Origin: Antitrichia curtipendula
Lineage: Eukaryota; Streptophyta; Bryopsida; Hypnales; Leucodontaceae
Direction: 5' to 3'
Assembly: GCA_951230915.1 (NCBI GenBank)
Contig: OX579637.1
Span: 31,620,001-31,684,000, forward strand
Length of the DNA: 64,000 bases
Shown: positions 34,642 through 43,969 of the stretch, in pieces
Numbering within the stretch: position 1 is the stretch's first letter
Layout of the letters: each line of letters starts with the position of its first letter
Notes under the pieces: model-generated
Told to the model about the DNA's origin: nothing
Seen by the model: the letters and a program-made list of their open reading frames with translations, nothing else
Database searches by the model: none
Program-made: the position numbers and the translations under genes

Positions 34642-34986
34642 TGTCTATGGTGTTAGTGAATGATATAGAAGTGATAGAACTATAGAAGTATTAGGTAAAT
34701 GTAGAGGCGAGTACATAAATTTGCATGATTGTTTGCAAACTATTTAGTATATATATGCACCATCAATGTATGCCAATATATGTGCACCCTTATAATTGAT
34801 ATAAAGTTTTGAAATATTTGTGTGTTTTGAAACTTTCAATGTCCAATGTCTACCATCTATTTATGCATTCATCATATGTTTTGCTTGAAATCCTTGAATG
34901 AGAAGTGCAATGCAACAATTATTGTTGATGGATGTTAGCTTGGTATGGTTGGGTTCAAAATTGTATAATCAATGTTGAACACATAT

Positions 34987-35906
34987 AACCCCTAAAAGAC
35001 CAAAGTGTTTTTTTTGGCAACATAGCGATTTTGGGCAGCTCACTACAAATGGAATTTATATTTTTTTTCTTTGAAATTTTCATACAACACGTGCCCAAGG
35101 AGTAGCTTTAAGGCCCAACAGTTCTCATAAATTTTGACTACATGGTTAAAAAGTTATTGCATGATATGTCATTTTCAGTCCTTGGTGGGCAGCATGGGCA
35201 GCAAAAAAAACTTCTTCAAAAATCACTTTTTCAGAAAATAAAAATTTGAAATTGGTTCTTTAGATTTATATGTACATGGGAAGCTTTGAATCATTCCATT
35301 TAGATCTATGAGTCAAAAGTTATGAGGATTCTTAGTTTAACGGTAGTTATGGAATTTCAACTCTAAAATAAACTTTGAAGTCTTTTATATAACTGAATTT
35401 TCAATATTTTTGAAAAAAAATAAAAACATTGGGTGTAGATTGGTTATTACAACATTACAACCGTTGGATTGGCATTTTTCAATTCCATAAATAAATTCTT
35501 CACAATTTAGTGTTTTGAATCATTCTCTACCTCTTCCTACTTACTATTTTTTTCCTATATGTTGTACAATTCCAAATGATTTGAAAATTTTCAAGCATGT
35601 AGCCAACTTGCCTTCAAGAATAAATCCAAAGAGTAACCACCATTTTGCCCATTTTTTCATACAAATGTGACCTTGTGAAGGGCAGCTGCCCGTTTTTTTG
35701 CAAGGACAAAAAAATGATTTTTGTCAATTCAAACACTATTATCTTGCAATCCACATTGTGGAAAATTCTGAAATTTTTTCTACATCTTCTTAAACAAGTT
35801 TACTACAAAGTCCTATGGTTACATGTGTCCAAGAATGTTTTTTTTCTAAAATTTGACAGTAGTATTAGAAATGGCAGTTTTGGAACGTTTTTGGTGAAAA
35901 CATAGT
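34987..35906 (+). repeat. Dispersed repeat R1, copy 2
   Basis: This is the longer counterpart of 17,776-18,572, on the same strand and colinear apart from an extra ~150 bp near the start. It lies between the kinase-like gene and the next minus-strand gene. The ORF at 35,645 is not coding. The short spacer before it (34,642-34,986) holds nothing recognisable. Confidence 0.7.
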
Positions 35907-36196
35907 CAAAAACGATTAGGGGATAATGATAATAGAATTTCATCATACGCAAATATTTTTTATATTGAAAAGCAATACAGTTGATACTTGAACGATACCG
36001 CTATGATGATACCAAGTACCAACCTCCAATTACATTTTAATACAATATATTTACATCAAAGTATTTTAGTACGTAAATGCTATTCGCCGAGATGCCGATA
36101 TTTTTGTACTATGATTGCCACACTCCATAATCCAATGGCAAAAGATTTCAAGGCCCACTCGATTGTGAGACAACGACTAAAATAGCTCTACCTACT

Positions 36197-39009
36197 TTAC
36201 TCGGAATCTGAATGGATGTCATCTCTACGTTTTGGTGGTGTGGAACCGGATCCATAAGTGCCAAGATATGGTCCTCCGCTCCAAGTGCATCCATAGTCGC
36301 TTGGCGTAGCTCCTTGATTGGGATTTCCATAGTAAGGACCTCCAAAAGTTGGAGGAGGAACTACATCACGGTGTTGAGACCTTCCTTGCCTTGGTTCGAC
36401 ATGACGAGAGCCTGTGTGACGCTCATATGAACCACCTGTAGTAGATCCGGACAAGTATTGGGAGCCTCCTTGGCTAGATCTAAAATCATGTGTGGTTCCA
36501 TGGCTTCTTTCTGGGTTGTAATAAGTACCTCGGGGGTCGTTAGCGTAGTGTAAGACTGTAGTCTAGCCTTTTAGCCTAGAGGACTAATTTTTTCAATCTT
36601 TTGTGACATTTTATATATTGTTTTACATATATTTTAGATATTGAGCATTAAAGTAGGCTCTATTTGTACTAAAGTGTCCAAAAAGTAAAAAGATATTTTA
36701 ATAAGTAGTAGCAAACTAGTAGAAAAAGGGGATAAAGACAAAGACAAAGTAAAAGTAAAAGCTGGTAAAAGAAAAAGTCAAAAAGTTAAAGAAAAGAAGA
36801 AAGATAAAGAAAAATCAAGAGAAAAAAAAAAAGAACTAGAATTTTAGGAGGCGCGGGTCGCACCGATTGGAAGAGCTGCGATTTCTCCGATCACCCCCGG
36901 GAAATCAACTTAAATCCCTCTCCTTCTCTCATTTTTCTCTCTCTCCCATGCTGTATTCGTATTCTTCTCTATCAGTGCTGTGCTTCGCATTCAATTGCGC
37001 TGTTTGAAATTGTGCTGTAATTCTTGCATGTAATGTGCTGTTTGTAATAGAAGTGTTATGTCTTCAATTGTGCTGTTTTGTGGTGCTATATTGCGTGGAA
37101 TTTTCTGAATTTGTTGAGGAGCAATCAGGAGTTTTGTGCATGTTTTTTTTTTTAATTTCGGAAAGCATCTGTGCACACGGTAAGCAATCGGTGCAAATTA
37201 GAATGATTCGGTGAGGAATAGAGGTATAGCAAGGACTGGAATTCGCGGTTTTTGTTTTGAACTGAGAACTGGGAGTCGGCAGTCAATCACAGGCTTACAC
37301 AAGCACTGCAGTTTCTACGAGAATTTGAATGGTGTGAGAAGATTGAAAGAATTGTAGCAGTTCGAAGAAGAGATCGACAGTCAAAGTGAAGTCAAGAATC
37401 AATGAAAACGAGCGATCTGGTTTTGAATTCTCGAACTAAAAATTGCCTTAGGAAACTCTGGGAGATTTTGTTGACGATTTGAGGACGCGGTGATCAGGCT
37501 ATGAAGTACGGAGTGGCGGGGATGATGCGGGAGAATTGTTGTGGGTGCACGAGGTGATTGAGATTGATCAAGCTGGTGTTGCAGGGGTCAGAACTACTGG
37601 AGGGAGGCGGAAGAATCAGAAATTGATAAGAATCCATTCGGGAAAATTGGAGTGTTGCTACGACTTGATTAGAGTGCATCGGAAGTTGCGAGGAGATTGG
37701 TCGAACAGCCCTTTGGGCCGTATCCCTAGTTTAGGTAAAGTTATTAGTACTTATTAGTTTGTTAGTAAATATTTTAATTCTATATTTTGTATTGATTTGG
37801 GATTGTAGGTGGTTGCTAATCCTTGATATTGGCCATATTGTCCTAGAGCTTTGGAGGTGACTTTTTGTAAGTATATCCTAAACCCTTAAATTCTAAATCT
37901 TTTGGAATATTAAATACGTATATTTGTACTAGTTTCAAAATACTATAGTGGGCTGTACTGAGGTCAAGTCCTGCATTGCATACATAAATAAGTCAGTCCA
38001 CCCTGACATATTGTCCCAGACATATTGCCATGAACCCTAGGACACTAGACAGGACAGGAACATGCATGCTGAGTCTTTTATCTTATAATGGACGGTTGAG
38101 TGTTCCTTGGGGTATTTAGTGGGAATAAAAGTGAATTTTCATTCTGATTTTCAAAATACAAGTACATAAGTGACATTTTGAACACGCAACACTGACCTTA
38201 TATAGAACATTCCCTAGCGTTTGAACTCGATAGTATTTGGAATTGGATTCCAAAAACCTAGCTATAAAGACCCTTTGACCATCTTGTGAACCAGATGCAG
38301 TACGATCATGTTGGTAGGACCTGTCATGCCCGTGTTGTTGACCCCGATCCTCCATGCTTCTACGCATAGCTTCCTGCATTTGTTGATTGAACTGGATGTC
38401 TTCCCGAGCTTCTTAACGCTCATGTCCCACTGTAAATGTTACGGGTGCTGGATTGTCTTCTACATCATTGTCGTCCGACCATTTATCCTCAGCATCCGGC
38501 AATACAACCGGCGGAAATCCAAACTGCCCTCGATTGGACCACATTTGCATACAATCGCTCGGTTGAGTCCAACTCATATAAATAACAGCGTCAGCGCGCT
38601 TCATATTGTCAACATTTTTCCCGTAAATTGTGCGCCAGTCTACATCTTTGTGGAGTACAATCTCTGTCCAAACCATGGCCATGTTGGAATAATTCATAAC
38701 ATTTGGTTTGGAGTCAGGCAGCTCAGCGCACCGCGTTACTTCCTCGTATCGGTGTACAAAGTGTTGGCTCTTGCACGTGGAAATTTGTCCTTCCCAGCGC
38801 CGAACTTGCTTGTCTGCTCTTTCTTGTGACCACATTTTGGAGAGGTGCGTCATTTTGACGTACTTTTTGCACATTGTGCAATCCCAAACCTTTTTGGGCT
38901 CTTTTTCCCATCCAGGTTCAGCTACACACATTGGATTTGCCCAATCTCCCCAGTTCATGTCCTGGGATTTGCCTTTGTTACTGGACCTTGAACTACTATT
39001 GCGAGGCAT
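36197..39009 (-). pseudogene. Relative of the RING-gene N-terminal domain, split by an insertion
   Basis: From ATG 39,009 (MPRNSSSRSSNKGK) the minus strand encodes WDCTMCKKYVKMTHL, CKSQHFVHR, VMNYSNMAMVW and KDVDW, the same Cys/His-rich domain as the N-terminus of the gene at 28,486. An in-frame TAA at 38,413-38,415 (one C-to-T step from CAA) is followed in the same frame by Gln/Arg/His-rich text (NQQMQEAMRRSMED) to about 38,220. After a 1.67-kb insertion, Gly/Ser/Tyr-rich text resumes (RGTYYNPE, PPTFGGPYYG) to a stop at 36,197. The frame differs by one base across the junction. The N-terminal MPR start resembles that of the kinase-like protein. Function is unknown; the Cys/His pattern suggests zinc binding. 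Confidence 0.55.
36547..38214. mobile_element. 1,668-bp insertion with 6-bp flanking duplication
   Basis: The segment is flanked by TAGCGT at 36,541-36,546 and 38,215-38,220 and separates two halves of a minus-strand gene. It contains a purine-rich tract (about 36,720-36,840), a CT-rich tract (36,910-36,950) and transcript-like text with a possible intron. There are no TIRs, and the TG...CA ends of an LTR are not at the duplication. It may be a solo LTR of an unusual family or a processed insertion. The ORFs inside are not convincing. Confidence 0.5.
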
Positions 39010-39259
39010 GATAACCTTGATTAAAATGAAATGATTTGATGACAAAGTTCACATGAATCTTTAGAACAACTGAACAAAATGTTTGACACTTGCCAATGAA
39101 ACGAGGTGAAGTTATTAACAAGGCCTTCAAAACCAAGTAATCACCAAAAGAATTTGGTGCAATTTAGTATCCGAGTACAATCGTTCACGCACCAAAACGA
39201 AAGGGGCGCGCAGAGCCACTGAGAGGCACTGGATCACCCACTCCGCAAGGGAAACAATT

Positions 39260-39390
39260 GTGAAGAATGAGCCGTCCGCCGCGCTATTTATGGCGTCCAA
39301 AGGCGGACCAGGCAATGCGGACGCGTACGTGCGAATCGGACGCCCCAGAATCGGACGGGCAGATCGTGCGGACGCCTATTTGATTGCCCT
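39260..39390 (-). promoter_or_regulatory. CGTCCG-cluster promoter with TATA box (minus strand)
   Basis: Read on the minus strand, several CGGACG/CGTCCG words precede CCATAAATAGCGCGGCGGACGG, with the TATA-like box at 39,285-39,291. The ATG at 39,009 is about 275 bp downstream. The order of CGGACG cluster, TATA and GGACGGC(C/T)C is the same as at 28.33 and 32.91 kb. Confidence 0.6.
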
Positions 39391-39483
39391 TGCCTTTAAA
39401 GAGGTTTGCTTCTACTCCAAGTTGATTGCGCTTACAATTACCAACTCTGCAAACTCTGAACACCTTGCACAGGAAACTGTATG

Positions 39484-40024
39484 TAGATGACAAATTATAG
39501 TTTGAAGATCCTAGCCTCAAGGATGGAGTGCCGTCGTTGCCAACAATTGTCTATGACTCTCTCCATAGCAACAACGTGAATATAAAGGCATGTGATGCAA
39601 GTCAAATCCCATATATTGTAAAGATTGCTAAGTCTCAGCCTTCAAAATCTTTGGGAGGCAGATTTTTGCTTTTCGTTGTACCTACTTCTCAACGGACAAC
39701 TCTTTGAGACTTTTGTCACTCTAATTACACATGATCGACTACTACTACCGATCCGTACATAAGCCCTGTCAATAAACCAATTCCAAGGCCACCTCCTCGA
39801 ACTTGCACATCTCTTTCTAGCGATGGCCCCTCCAGAGGCAAATGCAAGTGATGGAGAGAGGTGAAGGAACTAATTCAGATGGAGATGAGCTGTCCCGTCC
39901 TTTATGCTAGTGATCGGTTGGAGCCTTCTTGATGCAAAGATATCTTTAGAGGGTTGGCCAAGTTGAAGGTGAAGGCAGCCAATGAAGATGCAAGGAACAT
40001 TTCTTTCACTAATAACAACAATTA
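39484..40024 (+). pseudogene. Short unrecognised coding remnant
   Basis: A frame with several stops carries protein-like text: FEDPSLKDGVPSLPTIVYDS, IPYIVKIAKSQ, GGRFLLFVVPTSQ and, further on, KVKAANEDARN. The family was not recognised. An isolated GATAA palindrome 650 bp downstream hints that it could be a relic of the same element type as 18.7-27.9 kb. Confidence 0.3.
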
Positions 40025-40663
40025 GTGGAGTGATTCTTGCTTGAAAAGTAGTAAACTACATATAGTGGTCAATACTATTAATAAAATATTCATTCACATA
40101 TAATTTTCAACATAGTTACATGAGTGCTTCATTTGCACATGGCCTCTATATTTTTGCACTAACACATTCAATCATAAGAATTACCATGATTAGATTTATC
40201 GGGATTTCATTTCTTAGGAAGTATATGTACAAGTGAGATAATTTGTTTCATACATAGATGGGTTTTCAAGTAAATTCATGTCCTTTAATGTAAAGTGATC
40301 CACTTTTATAAATGTCATATATTTTTTGATCAGTCACAAGGACTTCTTTTTTTCACCTCTTTATTGTTTGAGTCTGTGATTGCTCTAAACTGTCTCCAGA
40401 TGTAATAAATTTTATTTGGATCTTCATTTGAATTTAGTATTCTTGTGATTCATTGGTGTCAATAATGTCTATATTTATCTTTCTCTTCAACAATTTATCT
40501 TTGAAGGGGGGGTACTTAGCTTTTCAAAAAGACCATTTTGTCTTGTTTTAATGAATAGGCCCTTAGATATGAAATTTCAAATCTACAAATCATTGAGATT
40601 AATATTTTCAAATCTACAAATAAGGTCATATTTGTTATATTGAGACTTTTCACACTCTCATTT

Positions 40664-40684
40664 TTATCCTCGACTTGAAGATAA
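40664..40684. repeat. Isolated 21-nt GATAA palindrome
   Basis: TTATCCTCGA-C-TTGAAGATAA is of the same type as the palindromes clustered at 18.8-22.9 and 27.8 kb, here alone in AT-rich DNA. Confidence 0.65.
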
Positions 40685-40889
40685 ACCTCTTTATCTCTTT
40701 ATTAATATTTTTTTTATAAATAGATAACAACACCAATTTTTAGATTTTTATTATAGAATTATTAATTTAGCATTGTTTATTTTTGGTTTCAATTACTCTT
40801 TTTTTAAATGAATTTTCCAATAACTAACATTCTGTCTCAAAATCTGCAAAAAGTCTCAGTATTATGAATATGGTCGTAAATCTACAAGT

Positions 40890-41096
40890 CACAAACAAGT
40901 TGCAAATGAGTCACACATGAGGCGTGACTTTTACGATTGCTACACCTTTTTCCTAGATTTTAGGGTGCCCACCGCAACTACAAATCTCCAAATTGTCACT
41001 AGTCGCAAACCAGTCGCAAACCAGTCGCAAGTGTCTTATGCAACTGAAAAACTAGTTGCATAGTGTAGTTGCAAAACCCCTCATTTTCTTCTAGTG
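40890..41096 (-). mobile_element. CACTA-type transposon terminus
   Basis: On the minus strand the sequence starts CACTAGAAGAAAATGAGGGG at 41,096 and is followed by repeated sub-terminal units (T)TTGCGACT(G/A)G, at least three times near 41,000-41,030, and GCAACTA words. A CACTA start with sub-terminal repeats is the hallmark of the CACTA/En-Spm superfamily. I found no opposite end or transposase in the window, so this is a truncated or solo end. Confidence 0.6.
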
Positions 41097-42224
41097 ATTT
41101 CAAGTGAGCTTCACAACTGTCTAATTCTCAAAATTGATATACAAATAGAGTCCAAAATGCAAAAGAGCAATCACATCTATGCAATACATGGTAAGAAACT
41201 ATAAAAAAAAAGGGAAAGTCAACTCGAAACAATGCACTTCAAGAAGGATTTTCATGGTTTATACAAGCTCTCAGCTTTGCCAACACCAACATCTTTACAT
41301 CAAACTTTAGTAGTTTGGATTTTATGTATTGACAGGTGTTACACAAATATACTTTGTATAGGATCATGATCCATCAACATTCTAAACATATTCATTGTTG
41401 TAAAGTCTCTAGAAAATACCATTAGATGAGATTTGGGGATCAAGGAGGGCCATTCCAAGCCCATTCCCGATGCTGTTCCTTCTATAGTTAAAAAATGCCA
41501 TTGTCAGAATTTATTTGTTTTGAAAAAAAAAAAAATGAAATGAAAAAAAAAATGATTTTTTATTTATTTATTTTTATGATGTGGAAGTTTCTATACCATG
41601 CCAGGCAGCTGCTGCGATGCAGTGCTAAGGATTGGGAACCTTAAGAAACTCGCATTTCTCTGCAGGGGTTGAAAATTATCTATTGGTACCAAAAATTCAC
41701 AAAGCCAAAGCACTTTGGCTAACTTGTCATATGTTGAATTTACTTGATTAGTCACAAGTGCTTCATTATTCACCAAATGCACCCACTAAATGATTGCCTC
41801 AAGTTACTTTCAAGGCATTGCAGCAGAAATTAGTGGGCAATTATTGGATGTGTAGGAATTCTTATAGCCTCATTAGCATAAAGATACCAAACCATGCAAG
41901 AAAATTTTCTGAGTCAAGTGGCATCCATCACCATTAGAAAATTCACTATCCAATTCAACAAGAAAATCAAAAAATATATGTTGATTTAAACAATTAATTA
42001 GGACATTTTGATTTGGATATTAATCAACACTTTTATATTGATTTTATTTCTAGATTGCAATTGAACTTTGAATGCCACTTACCTTGGTGCTTGCAAAAAT
42101 TGAGGAATCAAGCTTTTTACATCAATGAAGTGGTAATGAATAAAACAACCCATATGGGATATATGAATTAGGATTAGTAGGAATTCAACCATTCATGATT
42201 AAGTCAAAAATAGGAATTGTGGTT

Positions 42225-42578
42225 GAAAAGTAGTATTTTAGACTTCATTTAGGCTATGTAGAATTTATTTTTTTAAACTTTAAACTAAGGTAATGTGTAA
42301 AATCAAACTAAATTTCATCTCCAAAAAACCTTATGAGAATTCAAAAGTCCAATCAAAAGTTATGGTCAAATTTTAGAGAAGGGTTGGAAGGGACATTTTT
42401 TTTGACAATTTCAAACATCTTCTCTAAAATTTGACCATAATTTTTTATTTGAGGCTCAAAATCTCAAACGGATTTTTGAATATGAGTTTTGGCTTTATTT
42501 CACAATTTTTCTAGGTTTAAATTTTTCCAAGAAAAGTTATTTTACTATGTCAAAATGAGGTCTAAAATTCTACTTTTC
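42225..42578. repeat. 354-bp foldback (MITE-like)
   Basis: The outer arms GAAAAGTAGTATTTTAGAC and, reverse-complemented, GAAAAGTAGAATTTTAGAC pair with few mismatches. Near the centre ATGGTCAAATTTTAGAGAAG (about 42,360) pairs perfectly with its complement at about 42,418. Almost the whole unit can fold into one hairpin. No clear TSD. Confidence 0.65.
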
Positions 42579-42789
42579 TGACAATTTCTACATTAATTTT
42601 GACAATGAGCAGTGAAGCTCTCATCTTCAAATTGTCCCATATCCTTTGCGGATTCATGAAGGACAATAGATTTCATTATAAAAACAACCTCTGTACTCTA
42701 CATATTCACTAAATTTTTCAATGAAATAATTCATTCACCATGCCATTTAAAAATTACTTGATTGTTTATTTAGAGTCTTAAACCTAGAA

Positions 42790-43010
42790 AAAATGTGAAA
42801 TAACATTAATTGCAATCTGCATACAATATCTTTTTAATTGCAATCTACAAGAAATTGCAATCCACATACAATATGTTTTAAAAATCAATCCCAATTGCAA
42901 TCTGTATTTGATAACATTAATTGCAATCTACAAGAAAATTGTGAAATAACATTTGATAACATTAATTGCAATTTGCATACAATAACTTTTTAAAATCAAT
43001 CCCAATTACT
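42790..43010 (+). repeat. Degenerate ATTGCAATCT minisatellite
   Basis: Six or seven imperfect units contain (T)AATTGCAATCT followed by (A/G)CATACAATA or ACAAGAAA, with CATTAATTGCAATCT recurring. Non-coding. Confidence 0.6.
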
Positions 43011-43129
43011 AACATTAAAAACTTTAACTTCATTGAAATATAAAACAGTGTGTATATAATGTAAAATGTCTATTCATCAATCTTTGCATTTTAAGACTTC
43101 ATTTGCATTTTCTCTAGCTCAAATGAGTT

Positions 43130-43525
43130 CACAAAGACTTTTATAACCACAACAACATGTGCAACGTAGTTAAAAAGACCCTAACGTATTAGTCTCATCA
43201 ACAACACATAGGGGAATTTCAGGTGGCCAAAAGTGCAAAAAGTAGTCACTTAGATGGCTAGCAACCATTGATGTAGGACTACGTTCAAGCCTTGAAAAGT
43301 TATTGGTGTTTTGCTAGAGCATGATGGATGTATCTTGCTATTGTTTGCAAGCAAAAATTCTTTCAAATGTTCAATTGGACACATCTTCATCATAGTTGAA
43401 ACTCATAATTAGGTGAAACTCTCTTAGTGGACCTTTTATACAAAAGTAGACATCATCATTAGAGATGGTCTCATTTGATTGAAAAATCCTTGTACTCTCC
43501 GTGTTAGTTGATATCATCTTCAAAG
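43130..43525 (-). pseudogene. Relic gene, 3' part, cut by the 12.5-kb transposon
   Basis: Minus-strand text DDVYFCIKGPLREFHLIMSF, FERIFACKQ and SHLSDYFLHFWPPEIP forms one frame with only TGA/TAG stops. It directly abuts the transposon's left target duplication (43,516-43,525). The likely upstream part is at 55,986-56,465. Family unknown. Confidence 0.4.
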
Positions 43526-43546
43526 CAGCGGTGCTATTTTGTGAGC
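43526..43546 (+). repeat. Left terminal inverted repeat
   Basis: It begins CAGCGGTGCTATTTTGTGAG and is preceded by the duplication ATCTTCAAAG. GAGCGGCGAGCG and GCGAGCAGGGAGC follow as sub-terminal repeats. Confidence 0.85.
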
Positions 43547-43969
43547 CTATGAGCGGCGAGCGGGAATACTGCGAGCAGGGAGCACTGGAATTAGAAAAAA
43601 TAGTATAGATATCAATAATAGTGGAAAGTAAAAGGAGAATCCAAACATTTTGGGCTAAATTTGAAGTTCATTATAAATTTCAAGGTCTAGGTCCCCAGAC
43701 CTATGACCGTGGATCTATGACGGTGGATAAGTATTATTTGTATTAGGGGTGTTGTTTATCATAATAGCATATAATGATGAGAGTATACATTGTAAAGACG
43801 AGATGAAAGATGTGAAAGATGAACCTGACATTCGAAGGAAGGGTATATAAAATATAACCTTCAATTACAAGATTTTTCTAAAGAATAATTTGTACTTCTG
43901 TCCACAAGTGTAACTTCAGTCAGAAGTAATTTACATTCAGATCTCAGGTACTCTCAGGCTCTAGGGTTC

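Larger units (their letters stand above)
41100..43515. other. AT-rich DNA with foldback and minisatellite
   Basis: Apart from the repeats listed separately and the 3' part of a relic gene at 43.13-43.5 kb, no gene is visible. The ORF at 41,591-41,782 (minus) has no recognisable text. Confidence 0.45.

Noticed and set aside
36547..38214. Calling the insertion a solo LTR
   Set aside because: TGTAAGACTG near the left edge looks LTR-like, but the 6-bp duplication does not abut TG...CA ends and no second LTR or internal region is present.
27930..39430. Possible inverted ends (TAGAAGCAA-CCT words near 27,940 and 39,410) bounding the three CGTCCG-promoter genes as one big transposon
   Set aside because: Similarity covers only a dozen bases with gaps and there is no target duplication. 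Co-mobility of the three genes is therefore not claimed.
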